The translations under genes and the position numbers were made by a program. A stretch of 64,000 nucleotides of DNA from the NCBI RefSeq assembly GCF_013394855.1, contig NZ_JABMLK010000001.1:310001-374000 (forward strand). The letters are read 5' to 3'. Origin of the DNA: Limnobaculum xujianqingii (lineage in GTDB: Bacteria > Pseudomonadota > Gammaproteobacteria > Enterobacterales > Enterobacteriaceae). This document shows, one piece after another, positions 48,988 through 58,412 of this stretch. How positions within the stretch are numbered: position 1 is the stretch's first letter; each line of letters starts with the position of its first letter. The notes under the pieces are model-generated. The model was not told the origin of the DNA and did not search any database. It saw only the letters and a list, made by a program, of their open reading frames with translations.

Positions 48988-49238
48988 CTGTTGATATTGC
49001 ATTTCAAATTGCGCTAGCGCTTGCCGGGGTGTTCGGTGGGATATGGGTTAAACGTTTACAGGATGATATTAGCCGACTACAGAACGAACAGCAGGCATTA
49101 AGAAAGGAACTCTACGAACGCTACCAGCTAAAAGAAGAAGCCCACAAAGACGTAGGCTCCATCAAAGAGTTAATCGGAGAGCTGAAACAGCAACTTAACC
49201 GCATTGACAGCAAACTCGACAGGAAAGCTGATAAATGA
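48984..49238 (+). CDS. DUF2730-type phage membrane/coiled-coil protein
   Basis: It is an 84-residue protein with one N-terminal TM helix (AFQIALALAGVFGGIWV) followed by a continuous coiled coil (RLQDDISRLQNEQQALRKEL...LNRIDSKLDRKADK). It resembles the small protein found just upstream of the terminase genes in Mu-like phages. Its function is unknown. It overlaps both neighbours by 4 bp. Confidence 0.65.
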   Translation: MTVDIAFQIALALAGVFGGIWVKRLQDDISRLQNEQQALRKELYERYQLKEEAHKDVGSIKELIGELKQQLNRIDSKLDRKADK

Positions 49239-49462
49239 GTAAAGCAAAAAAGACCAAGCGCTTAACCAGTCGGAGCACTGCCACAGAACTGGAAGAGTTA
49301 CGAAGCATTAGCGCCCAATTAAACCGGATAGAAAGTCGTATTGACGCCATCCATCCGGCATCAGTGAAAAGCGGTACCATTGCCGGAGCTGTGGCGGGTG
49401 GTATGTCCGGCGGTCTGGTGTATGCCGCCATCGAAATTATTAAAACAATATTAAAGGTTTGA
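49235..49462 (+). CDS. Small phage protein with glycine-rich membrane helix
   Basis: It is a 75-residue protein. A basic N-terminus and a short coiled coil (TELEELRSISAQLNRIESRID) precede a glycine-zipper hydrophobic helix (GTIAGAVAGGMSGGLVYAAIEI). It is coupled to the previous gene by ATGA. No named family was recognised. Confidence 0.6.
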   Translation: MSKAKKTKRLTSRSTATELEELRSISAQLNRIESRIDAIHPASVKSGTIAGAVAGGMSGGLVYAAIEIIKTILKV

Positions 49463-49466
49463 CGTA

Positions 49467-49994
49467 ATGGCGCACCCACGCGAAACAAGAGACAGGCTCC
49501 GCCGTTCCTATGTGTTTGATGGGTTATCAATGGAGATTGCCGCAGCACAACTGAGCGTTTCATTTGCAACGGCTCGCCGCTGGAAAAAAGATGCGCTCGA
49601 CAAAGGGGACGATTGGGAGAAACAAAAGTCCGCGCACATGATGGCAGGAGGTGGGCTTGAGGATGTTTCGCGTTCACTGCTCTCCAATATGGTTATTCAG
49701 TTTAAAAGCACGATGGAAGCTATCAACGGCTTTGATATGTCTGTCATTGAGCCTGAAAAGCAAATGCCTTTGCTGGCAAAGCGCGTCGAAATGCTGGCAA
49801 GCCTCGCAGATGCTTATAACAAAAGCATATCAGCCAGTAAACGCCTGTTACCTGAAACCAGCCAGCTAGCCCTATCTCTGGAAGTTTTACAAAAGCTAGG
49901 TGTATTTATTTCAGAACACTACCCGCAGCATTTGCAAGCCTTCGCAGAAGTCCTAGAACCGTTCGGCGAGGTGATAGAGAAATCCTATGGATAA
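49467..49994 (+). CDS. DUF1804 protein, likely small terminase subunit
   Basis: It is a 175-residue protein with an N-terminal HTH (RRSYVFDGLSMEIAAAQLSVSFATARRWKKDA), GGGLEDVSRSLLSNMVIQF in the middle and the C-terminal LGVFISEHYPQHLQAFAEVLEPFGEVIE, the DUF1804 pattern. Its place ahead of the large terminase suggests DNA recognition during packaging. A PP-loop gene separates it from the large subunit. Confidence 0.82.
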   Translation: MAHPRETRDRLRRSYVFDGLSMEIAAAQLSVSFATARRWKKDALDKGDDWEKQKSAHMMAGGGLEDVSRSLLSNMVIQFKSTMEAINGFDMSVIEPEKQMPLLAKRVEMLASLADAYNKSISASKRLLPETSQLALSLEVLQKLGVFISEHYPQHLQAFAEVLEPFGEVIEKSYG

Positions 49995-50766
49995 ATTTAA
50001 CTATACCCCTGAACGATTAAATGTATTGTCATCTGGAGGCGGTACACAAAGTAATGCGATTATATGCCTAATTCATGCTGGGGTACTGCCTAAGCCTGAT
50101 ATCATCGTAATGTCTGACACCATGCGCGAAGCGTCAAACGTCTTCACTTATCAGCGCGATCACATCGCGCCGTTATGCGATGAAATAGGCTTGGAATATG
50201 TAATTATCCCTAAGTCAGATTATGCCACCCATGACTTATCTATATCTCCCGCACATGCGCCTTTACCGGGCTATTTCACCGAAATGAACGGCAGAAAAAA
50301 GACAGGTTATTGCTCTGGAAAACAACCGGCGTTTTGTTCGGACAAATGGAAAAAGGAAGTCATTCAACGCTATTTAAATCAACGCTATGGTGAGAAGTAT
50401 TTAACCCGACGTGGTGTGGATATGTGGATCGGCATATCCGTTGATGAAGCAGCCCGCCGCGCAAAAACGACTAAGGGAAAATGGCGTCGCCGCTATCCAC
50501 TCATTGAACTGAACATCACTCAACCGCAGTCAGTTAAACTGGTTGAGGATTACGGCTTACCAACGCCCCCACGCTCACTGTGTTGGATGTGTCCAAATCG
50601 GTCTGATGATATGTGGTTATGGATGCGAGACAATGTCCCGGAGGATTTCGAACGCGCTTGCCTGCATGAGCGCGAGATTCAGAAAAACTGGCCTCATTTA
50701 TGGCTCACAAAATATGGCGTTCCGCTTGCTACTGCCCCGATATCGAATGGGGTAACTCATGGCTAA
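49987..50766 (+). CDS. PP-loop ATPase, PAPS-reductase-like
   Basis: It is a 259-residue adenine-nucleotide alpha-hydrolase. The PP-loop SSGGGTQS (residues 15-22) is near the N-terminus, and WIGISVDEAARRAK and YPLIELNIT follow, with a cysteine cluster CWMCPNRS and further cysteines (YCSGK, AFCSDK) that could bind a metal or Fe-S cluster. The family includes PAPS reductases, tRNA thiolases and DndC-like DNA modifiers. It overlaps the small terminase by 8 bp and the large terminase by 8 bp, so it is co-translated with packaging genes. The substrate is unknown. Confidence 0.82.
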   Translation: MDKFNYTPERLNVLSSGGGTQSNAIICLIHAGVLPKPDIIVMSDTMREASNVFTYQRDHIAPLCDEIGLEYVIIPKSDYATHDLSISPAHAPLPGYFTEMNGRKKTGYCSGKQPAFCSDKWKKEVIQRYLNQRYGEKYLTRRGVDMWIGISVDEAARRAKTTKGKWRRRYPLIELNITQPQSVKLVEDYGLPTPPRSLCWMCPNRSDDMWLWMRDNVPEDFERACLHEREIQKNWPHLWLTKYGVPLATAPISNGVTHG

Positions 50767-52415
50767 GAAATTCTCTATCCGCGAATTTAAAAAGAATCTG
50801 GCGGAGTATGCCGCCAGCGTTCGTCGAACCATTGAGGCTAATTGTGTAGGCTTTGACCCTGACCCGCTCGCAGTACAGGAGCGCCGGAAGTTAGTCAATG
50901 AACCGGACAGCGGCTATGAGTATTTCGTTAATAACTACTTTCCACACTATGTCCGCCACACCGACAAAAGCGAACTACACAAGCACCTGTTTAAGCGACT
51001 GCCTGAAATTGTATGTCAGTTATTAGGCCAAAATGATGCTATCGCCGCCCCGCGTGGTGAGGCAAAGTCAACGCTCGTCAGTCAATTATTTGTGCTCTGG
51101 TGCATCATTCGGGGGATAAAAAAATACCCGGTTATCATAATGGACAGCATCGACCAAGCTTACCCTATGCTAGAAGCCATCAAAGCCGAGATTGAATTTA
51201 ACCCACGAATAGCAATGGATTTCCCCGAGATTGCCGGAGGGGGGCGCGTATGGCAAGCCGGAACCATTGTGACCCGAAATGATGTTAAGGTCACTGTTGC
51301 GGGTAGTGGTAAGGAAATTGCGGGGGCTTCGTCATGGTGCTTATCGTCCAGACTTGGTGGTGCTGGATGATATCGAAAACGACGAACAGGTCAGAAACCC
51401 GGAGCAGCGCGAGAAGCTGGAAAACTGGTTGAAAAAAACCGTGATGCCGTTGGGAGCCGCAGGGGGCAAGCTTGATATCGTCTATATCGGAACTATCCTG
51501 CATTACGATTCCGTATTAGCCCGGACGCAGAAAAACCCACTTTGGAAAACAGCCAAGTTTCAGGCCGTTATTGACTGGCCCGATAGTATGGATTTGTGGG
51601 ATAAGTGGGAAGAAATACTCCGCAATGACAGCCCGGAAGCGGCAGAACTGTTTTATAAACAGAACGAAAATGACATGCTCAAAGGTTCCCGCGTTAGTTG
51701 GGCGGCTCGTCCGCTGTATGCCCTGATGTTGATCCGCGTTCGGGATGGTCATTCAACCTTTGACAGTGAGTATCAAAACGACCCGGTATCCGGCGAAGAT
51801 GCCATCTTTAAAGGTTGCATTAACTTTTGGATTAACCGTTTAGCCGAGTGGGTTTTCTATGGTGCCGCAGATCCAAGTTTAGGGTTGAAAGGCGCGGGTC
51901 GTGACCCGTCAGCGTTACTTGTTGGGGGAATGAATCGGACAACCGGCATTCTGGACGTTGTTGAAGCCTCAATTAGAAAGCGGCTCCCGGACAGGATTAT
52001 TGAAGATATCATCACGTTTCAACTTGAATACGGTTGCGTCTTATGGGTTATTGAAACCGTACAGTTTCAGGAATTTTTAAGAACGGAACTGGTTAAACGC
52101 TCCGCAGAACGCGGCATCCCCGTACCGGCTCGGGCTGTAATACCGCACACAGACAAAATATTGCGAATTGAATCCCTTCAACCGCATATGGCAAACAGCT
52201 TGATCCGTCTCCATCCATCACAAAAGACATTAATTAGCCAGCTTGAGCATTTCCCCAAGGCCGATCACGATGACGGGCCAGACGCCCTGCATATGCTGTG
52301 GGCGGCGGCGCAATCAGGCATCGGCGGTCAGTTCAAATACACGCGTGTACCCGGCAAACGCGGCTCGCGATTCGGCTCTAAGGGGGCTGGTAAATCATGG
52401 CAGTATCTAAGATAG
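50759..52415 (+). pseudogene. Large terminase subunit, one frameshift
   Basis: This is the motor/nuclease that packages phage DNA (Mu gp28 class). The first frame (50759-51370) holds the ATPase Walker A APRGEAKST; the second (open from about 51279 to 52415) holds Walker B LVVLDDIEND and the RNase H-like nuclease (GAADPSLGLKG, DHDDGPDALHML). Removing one G from the GGGGG run at 51322-51326 joins them as GKEIAGLRHGAYRPDLVVLDD. As read, the protein would stop after 203 residues, before Walker B. Confidence 0.88.
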
Positions 52416-53965
52416 TGGATGCTAACGGGCGTCCGTTCACCAAAAAGGATTTAAAGAAAACACAGACGGCAGAAATTGCCGGGCTGCGTCATTCGTTCAC
52501 CGAGCACCCCTCAAAGGGACTGTCGCTGCAAAAGCTGGCCCGCATCATGGAATCCGCAGAGCAAGGCGACCTAGCAGCACAGGCAAGCTTATTTAACGAT
52601 ATGCTGGAGCGTGACGGTCATATCTTTTCAGAAATGCAAAAACGCAAAAATGCATTGTTAAAACTGGATTGGAATATTAATCCCCCCGAAGATGCAACCC
52701 CGACGGAGAAGACGTTTGCAGCAAAAGTCGCGAAATGGTTTAAATCAATTCCTGATTTTGAAGACGTTATCTTAAATGCGTTGGATGCTATCGGTCATGG
52801 TTTTTCCGCACAAGAAATTGAATGGGAACAGTATCAGGGCGACTGGCTACCAAAGAAACTGCATTACAGAAAACAGACATACTTTAAAACCACCACGGAA
52901 GACGGCAACACTTTACTATTAAATGACTCGATTGAAGGTTCCCCGCTATGGCCTTTTAAATGGTTTGTCCATAAGCACAACGCAAAATCGGGCGATATTG
53001 CAGAGTCAGGGTTTGTCCGAGCGCTAGTGTGGCCTTACCTGTTTAAGAATTTCGCTATCCGTGATTTAGCCGAGTTTCTCGAAATTTACGGCCTCCCGGC
53101 CAGAATCGGAACCTATCTTCAAGGCGCTACCGAAGAAGAGAAAGACGCGCTACTCGAAGCGCTGGTTACATTGGGCCATGATGCCGCCGGGATTATTCCT
53201 TCCGGGACGGAAATAGAGTTTCAATCCGCCGCCGAGGGACAAGCGGCAAACTACGAAGTCATGATTAATTGGTGTGAGCGAACACAATCAAAAATCATTC
53301 TTGGTGCAACGCTCACCAGTCAGGCCGATTCACGCTCAAACACGAACGCCCTTGGCAATGTGCATAACGAGGTCAGGCATGACCTGACGGTCGCCGATGC
53401 CTGCCAGTTGGAAAGCACGTTCCGTGAACTAATCTTGATGTTATGTCAGCTTAATTGTGGTGAGGACTTCGACGAACGTCGGTTGCCCCGGTTTGTTTTC
53501 GACACACGAGAGATTGCCGACTTAGTAAAACTCGCGGACAGTGTGTCGAAACTGGTTGACGCCGGGGTCGATACAATCCCGGTATCATGGGTGCATGAAA
53601 AAACCGGTATTCCTCTACCTAAAGACGGTGAACCAACATTAAAACGACGGGATACTATCAATCCGGTTGCGTTATCCCAACGATATAAATCGTTTGCAGC
53701 ACTCAGCCAGAAAGCCGACGACGATATCGATCAGGCACAATCCGTGCTTGATGATGCACCGGCGGCCCCTGATGCTGTTAATCAGGCTATGTTAAAGCTG
53801 ATTGCACCAATGGTCACAGCATTGCAACAGGGACAAACGCCGGACGAAGCGCTCGACATTATCGCCGCCAGCTACCCGTTATTGGATGACAAAGAGCAAC
53901 AACAACTACTGATGCAAGCCATCTTTGTTGCTGATGTATGGGGGCGGCTCAATGCCAACAGCTAA
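52397..53965 (+). CDS. Portal protein (DUF935, Mu gp29-like)
   Basis: It is a 522-residue DUF935 portal protein. It has the region ERDGHIFSEMQKRKNALLKLDWNI, FSAQEIEWEQ, ALVWPYLFKNFAIRDLAEFLEIYGLPARIGTY and GATLTSQADSRSNTNALGNVHNEVR, all conserved in Mu-like portals. It forms the dodecameric ring through which DNA enters the head. It overlaps the terminase stop by 19 bp and F by 14 bp, and is intact. Confidence 0.92.
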   Translation: MAVSKIVDANGRPFTKKDLKKTQTAEIAGLRHSFTEHPSKGLSLQKLARIMESAEQGDLAAQASLFNDMLERDGHIFSEMQKRKNALLKLDWNINPPEDATPTEKTFAAKVAKWFKSIPDFEDVILNALDAIGHGFSAQEIEWEQYQGDWLPKKLHYRKQTYFKTTTEDGNTLLLNDSIEGSPLWPFKWFVHKHNAKSGDIAESGFVRALVWPYLFKNFAIRDLAEFLEIYGLPARIGTYLQGATEEEKDALLEALVTLGHDAAGIIPSGTEIEFQSAAEGQAANYEVMINWCERTQSKIILGATLTSQADSRSNTNALGNVHNEVRHDLTVADACQLESTFRELILMLCQLNCGEDFDERRLPRFVFDTREIADLVKLADSVSKLVDAGVDTIPVSWVHEKTGIPLPKDGEPTLKRRDTINPVALSQRYKSFAALSQKADDDIDQAQSVLDDAPAAPDAVNQAMLKLIAPMVTALQQGQTPDEALDIIAASYPLLDDKEQQQLLMQAIFVADVWGRLNANS

Positions 53966-55273
53966 CGGCGTTGATTTAAGCTACGTAATCGGCGTGCCGC
54001 CCGCAAAGGCTATCGAATATTTCGAATCAAAAGGCTATGCGGTTGGTTTCAACTGGCATGATGTCGAAGCCAGCGCCCACGCAAGCGCCTTCACGGTTGC
54101 CGGAATCCTCAAGCAAGATATTTTAGAGGATATCCGAAACTCATTAAACGAGCACCTAAAGAACGGCGGCACGTACAGTGATTTTCAAAAACAAATTATC
54201 CCCATTCTTGAGAAAAAAGGCTGGTTGGGTTCGGGGCTGGTTGCCGATAGCGACGGCGTGTTGCAAGGTAAGCGCATACAGCCGCGCCGATTAGAAACTA
54301 TTTATCGAACCAATATGCAGGCGGCCTATAATGCCGGGCGTTATCAGGAACAATTATCCAATAAGGACAGTCGCCCTTATCTGGAACGTGTCGCCATTGC
54401 AGAACGCGCCCGGCGCACCTGTCGCTAAATGGTTTTATTGCTCACATTGACGACCCTATATGGGCCATTCTTTATCCCCCCGATGGTTATCGCTGCCGCT
54501 GTCGTTGCCGTGCTCGCTCGGGTCGTGACGTCGAGCGCTTGGGGCTAACGGTACAATCCAGTGAGGGACTATTGGTGGAGGTGTCGCAACCGTGGGGAAA
54601 TGGTGAAACGCGCACCGTTACCGCGTTTAAAAATCCGCATGATGGCAAACTGTACACGCCGGACGCGGGATTTGGTCACAATCCCGGACAAGGCTATCTG
54701 TCATCATTGGGACAGCGTCTGCTTGATCGTGCCACCGTCGCAGATGTCCGCCTTGCCTCAACGGCGGTCAATGAAACACTGAAAAACCCGGCGTTATTAA
54801 ACGCTGTTTCAAAGGATGTTAAAACGTTTATTGATAATACGTTAATCAATAAGCAAGCCAAAGGAATGCAACGCCATGTCGGAGCGCTCCCAGCCTCAAC
54901 ACTCGACCGATTATCCGAAAAAGGATTACATCCTGAATCAGCCGTTATCACCCTGACGGATAATCATTTGTTAGAAGCTCAAGCGGGGTCAGCCAGTTTG
55001 CCTGCGACATTCTGGCAACAATTACCCGCACATGTGCATAAGCCGTCAGCAATATTATTTGACACACAACAGGAAACCCCAAAGTTGCTGTATGTTTTTG
55101 ATATCGATGATGCCCCCGGAAAACATGTATTGTCAGTTGCAACCCGCTTTAAAAAGCGCGACACACCTCAAGTGAAATCAGACAGCCGGGCAAATCCTAT
55201 CACTCATGCAGAAACCCTACCCGATGCCGGGACGTTACGTGGCTATGAAATTTTATTTGGTGAGGTGAAATAG
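53952..55273 (+). pseudogene. Minor head protein F with PBECR-like C-terminus, one frameshift
   Basis: This is an SPP1 gp7/Mu F-type head morphogenesis protein of about 440 residues if repaired. The first frame ends at 54428. Adding one C to the CCC run at 54409-54411 restores APAHLSLNGFIAHIDDPIWA and YPPDGYRCRCRCRARSGRDV, the F-family motif, which continues into the frame ending 55273. The last 135 or so residues (from about 54866) resemble PBECR-type nuclease domains (VITLTDNHLLE...LPATFWQQLPAHVHKPSAILFD). The start is ATG 53952. Confidence 0.85.
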
Positions 55274-55750
55274 ATGGTCAGGATTGTTATTGATATCACC
55301 CGTGCTGAAAGTGCCTTAAACGATGTGCTCGACAGCCTCGAACACAGGGAACCGTTGATGCGGGAAATTAGCGGCATCATGGCGGATGCAGTGGAAGAAA
55401 ATTTCGCACAGGAAGGCCGTCCCAAATGGCTACCAATAAAGCGGGACGGAAAAATCTTACAGGATAAGGGGCATCTTGCATCCAGCATCACACCGTTTTC
55501 TGATAATGATACAGCGGGTGCGGGGTCTAACTTGAAATATGCAGCAATACAGAATAACGGTGGCACTACTCGCCCACACGTTATCCGCCCCCGAAATAAA
55601 AAGGCGTTGGCATTTGGTGGGCGCTTTGCTAAAAAAGTTAATCATCCGGGGTCAAAGATTCCGGCCCGAACGTTCTTGAGTTTAATGGATGATGATTACG
55701 ACGAAATAGAAAACACCGGGATAGATTATTTATCCCGGCCTTTTGATTAA
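55274..55750 (+). CDS. Virion morphogenesis protein G
   Basis: It is a 158-residue Mu gpG/gp31-type protein: REPLMREISGIMADAVEENFAQEGRPKW, then LASSITPFSDNDTAGAGSNLKYAAIQNNGG and the late GSKIPARTFLSL. In Mu-like phages it assists tail or head completion. It starts directly after the F stop and is followed by a terminator. Intact. Confidence 0.88.
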   Translation: MVRIVIDITRAESALNDVLDSLEHREPLMREISGIMADAVEENFAQEGRPKWLPIKRDGKILQDKGHLASSITPFSDNDTAGAGSNLKYAAIQNNGGTTRPHVIRPRNKKALAFGGRFAKKVNHPGSKIPARTFLSLMDDDYDEIENTGIDYLSRPFD

Positions 55751-55754
55751 ATGA

Positions 55755-55787
55755 AAAACGCGCTGCAATTATCGTAGCGCGTTTTTT
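55755..55787 (+). terminator. Intrinsic terminator after gene G
   Basis: The perfect 10-bp stem AAAACGCGCT/AGCGCGTTTT has an 11-nt loop and a run of T. It separates the packaging/portal unit from the head-protease unit, so transcription of the latter must restart within 55788-55975. Confidence 0.88.
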
Positions 55788-55975
55788 ATGACAATTTGGT
55801 AGCGTTACATAGTCCACCCCACAATAAATCCTCCTGAGAGTTTTTAAACGACGTTTAAACGCGGTTGCAATGTCTCGTTTGAATGTGCAAGATAGATTTA
55901 ATCATTTCCCCTCTTATAACACCCCCTGAACCCCATCACGCCGCCGCCGTTTAATCGGGCTGTCATCATGCCCGA
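55788..55975 (+). promoter_or_regulatory. Probable promoter region of the head/tail operon
   Basis: It contains no gene. It has a palindromic stretch CGTTTAAACG (55853-55862) preceded by AAACGACGTTT, and the second copy of the 24-bp repeat at 55922. Restart of transcription after the terminator is required here. No consensus sigma70 pair is obvious, as expected for an activator-dependent late promoter. Confidence 0.45.
55922..55945 (+). repeat. 24-bp direct repeat, copy 2 (upstream of head operon)
   Basis: CCCCCTGAACCCCATCAC, then G and CCGCC, identical to 47511-47534 except one base. It lies 30 bp before the protease start codon. Both copies precede a transcription unit that follows or contains a terminator. 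Confidence 0.8.
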
Positions 55976-57106
55976 ATGAAACTAAAAATCGCCGCATTAA
56001 CATTCGAACTTCAAGACGCCGGTAACACCATTCAATTACTCCCGGCGGGTAAGTTTCGCGCCACTGATGGTCGCCCGTTTGAGTGCGACGATTGGTTTAT
56101 CGATGCCGATATCGCCGCAAGCTTGATTGCAAAAGCACAGGCAAAAGCGAATCGCCTCCCCATTGATTACGAACACCAGACATTAAAATCCGCGCAGAAC
56201 GGCAAACCGGCCCCGGCTGCGGGTTGGTTTAAGCAGATGGAATGGCGCGACGTTGTTGGCTTATTTGCTATTGACGTGGACTGGACAGCCGATGCCGCAA
56301 AAATGATTGCGGCAAAAGAGTATCGCTATATATCAGCGGTATTTATCTATGACAAAACCACCGGGCGAGTAATTGAGGTGTTACATGCTGCCCTGACCAA
56401 TACCCCCGCTCTTGATGGCATGGAAGAAGTAACCCTCGCGGCGGCGTCTTATGCTGCGGGCTACCTTGCCGACTTATCCCGAAACCCACAACTTAACATT
56501 GAGGATACAACCGCAATGGAAGACTTACTCGAACAGCTCCGCTGGATGCTGAACTTGCCCCTGTCCGCGACACTGGAAGAGGTAAAAGCAGAGCTGCAAA
56601 AGCTGATTGATAAACTTACTGACGGCGCAGGCACCACGGCTGCAAGCGTTAATTTAATCACTTTGTTACAAGAGAAAGAGCAAAAAATCACAGCGCTTTC
56701 TCAGCAAACAACCGCGTTAGCCTCGCAGGTTGCCACGCTATCAACCAACGTCCCACAAGACGTCGTTATTAAGCTGCAACATGAAGTTGCCGACCTGAAA
56801 GCCGATCGCGAAAAGCGCGCAAAGGATGAAATGGAAAGCGCGATTGTAGCGGCATTATCTGACGGACGCTTAACTAAGGCGCTGGAACCGTGGGCGCGTG
56901 ATACTGCAAAAACCAATCCGGATGCGGTGAAATCCTTCCTCGCCTCTGCCAAGCCGATTGCATCACTTAATCAGATGCAAACTGACGGTAAAGATTTTGC
57001 TCAGTCAGATAAAACCTACGGGCTGGACGCTGACGCGCTGGCGATGTGCGCCACCTTAGGCGTTAGCCCTGAAGAGTTCGCCGCAACCATGAAGGGGGAT
57101 GCGTAA
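55976..57106 (+). CDS. Head maturation protease I with nested scaffold Z
   Basis: It is a 376-residue Mu I-like protein. The N-terminal protease domain (to about residue 175) contains LPIDYEHQTL, AAGWFKQMEWRDVVGLFAIDVDWT and YRYISAVFIYD. The C-terminal helical part is scaffold-like (coiled coil, about residues 225-290). An internal ATG at 56516 (MEDLLEQLRWML), with GAGG upstream, is a good start for a separate scaffold protein, as gene Z in Mu. Intact. Confidence 0.87.
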   Translation: MKLKIAALTFELQDAGNTIQLLPAGKFRATDGRPFECDDWFIDADIAASLIAKAQAKANRLPIDYEHQTLKSAQNGKPAPAAGWFKQMEWRDVVGLFAIDVDWTADAAKMIAAKEYRYISAVFIYDKTTGRVIEVLHAALTNTPALDGMEEVTLAAASYAAGYLADLSRNPQLNIEDTTAMEDLLEQLRWMLNLPLSATLEEVKAELQKLIDKLTDGAGTTAASVNLITLLQEKEQKITALSQQTTALASQVATLSTNVPQDVVIKLQHEVADLKADREKRAKDEMESAIVAALSDGRLTKALEPWARDTAKTNPDAVKSFLASAKPIASLNQMQTDGKDFAQSDKTYGLDADALAMCATLGVSPEEFAATMKGDA

Positions 57107-57486
57107 TGGATAGAAAAACCAGCTACCGGGATGGAGAAATTATTCCGGTTCAAATTGCCGCGAACACGGTTATTTATGCCGGGAATATGGTTTGCACAAA
57201 CGCTGCCGGATTTGCTGTTCTGGCAAGTACTACAACGGGCCTGACAACCGTTGGCATGGCAACAGAATTTATTGATAACCGTGGCGGTGCAAACGGTGAT
57301 GCTTTTGTCCTTGTGCGTCGGGGTAAAGCCTTCAACTTTGCGAATAGTTCATCCGCCCCGGTATCGCAAGCCCTTGTCGGCAAGTCATGTTATGTCGCGG
57401 ATAGTCAGACTGTCGCGGCAACGGGAGATATTGTCGCCGGGAAAGTGCTTTTTATCGATGCTGACGGCATTTGGGTTGAGATTTAA
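57106..57486 (+). CDS. DUF2190 capsid decoration-type protein
   Basis: It is a 126-residue small all-beta protein: VNTxI-type NTVIYAGNMVCTNAAGFAV, then GMATEFIDNRGGANGDAFVLVRRGKAF and ILFIDADGIWVEI-like end (KVLFIDADGIWVEI). DUF2190 proteins sit between protease and major head genes and are likely capsid decoration proteins. It shares one base with the protease stop. Confidence 0.82.
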   Translation: MDRKTSYRDGEIIPVQIAANTVIYAGNMVCTNAAGFAVLASTTTGLTTVGMATEFIDNRGGANGDAFVLVRRGKAFNFANSSSAPVSQALVGKSCYVADSQTVAATGDIVAGKVLFIDADGIWVEI

Positions 57487-57503
57487 CAACGGAGAAATGA
57501 ACT

Positions 57504-58412
57504 GTGACTATTAACGGTGGAGCAATTAAGAATATTTATGTTGGTTTAAAAACGCTTTTCCAAAAAGCATTTAAAGAAACCAACTCCGATTGGGAAAAGT
57601 TGGCAATGAAAGTCACGTCAACAACCAGTGAGGAGCATTACTGGTGGTTAGACCGCTTCCCAAAATTGAAAAAATGGATTGGCGAAAAAGTCGTTAAAGC
57701 ACTGGGCGCGTTTAAATACACGTTGGTGAATGAAGACTATGAAGCCACCGTCGCCATTAAACGCAATCACATTAAAGACAATCAACTTGCCGGATATAAC
57801 ATTCAAGCCAGTGCGGCGGGTAAATCGGCGAAAGAATGGCCCGCTGATTTGGTTTTTGCATTATTGCCCGGTGGTTTCATTAATGAATGCTACGACGGTC
57901 AACCGTTCTTTGATACTGACCATCCCGTCGGCAAAAGCTTTGTTTCCAATAAAGGGAAAAAAGCCTTATCCGCTGCTACGGCTGCGGCAGCAAAAGCCAG
58001 TTACGGGGCAGCAAGAACGGCAATGCGAAAATTTAAGGATGATGAAGGAGCTGCGTTAAAAATTAAACCCAATTTATTAGTGGTTCCGCCAGCATTAGAA
58101 GATGTCGCCCGCACGATTTGTGAGGCTGAAAAGTTCGAGAACGGCGACCGCAACATCTACAAAGGCACCGCAGAAGTATTGGTCGTTGATGACTTGGACG
58201 ACGACGCACAATGGTTCCTGTTTGATACTAATCAGATTATCAAACCTCTGATTTTCCAAGAGCGCGAAGCGCCAGAGTTTGTTAATCAAACCAACATAGA
58301 CTCTGACGATGTATTCAATAAAGCAGAATACAAATTCAGTGTTGAGGCTCGCGGCGCGGCTGGGTATGGATTCTGGCAAATGGCTTACGGTTCAACGGGA
58401 GAGGAAGCGTAA
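57504..58412 (+). CDS. Major head protein T
   Basis: It is a 302-residue Mu gpT-type capsid protein. The start is GTG 57504 with GGAG 13 bp upstream. Conserved segments include LKTLFQKAF...TTSEEHYWWLDRFPKLKKWIGEKVVK, FFDTDHPVGKSFVSNKG and LLVVPPALEDVARTICEAE. It forms the icosahedral shell. Intact. Confidence 0.93.
   Translation: MTINGGAIKNIYVGLKTLFQKAFKETNSDWEKLAMKVTSTTSEEHYWWLDRFPKLKKWIGEKVVKALGAFKYTLVNEDYEATVAIKRNHIKDNQLAGYNIQASAAGKSAKEWPADLVFALLPGGFINECYDGQPFFDTDHPVGKSFVSNKGKKALSAATAAAAKASYGAARTAMRKFKDDEGAALKIKPNLLVVPPALEDVARTICEAEKFENGDRNIYKGTAEVLVVDDLDDDAQWFLFDTNQIIKPLIFQEREAPEFVNQTNIDSDDVFNKAEYKFSVEARGAAGYGFWQMAYGSTGEEA

Noticed and set aside
49195..49677. 160-codon minus-strand frame across the DUF2730/terminase area
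   Set aside because: It is antisense to three overlapping, well-supported phage genes and has no ribosome site or recognisable domain.
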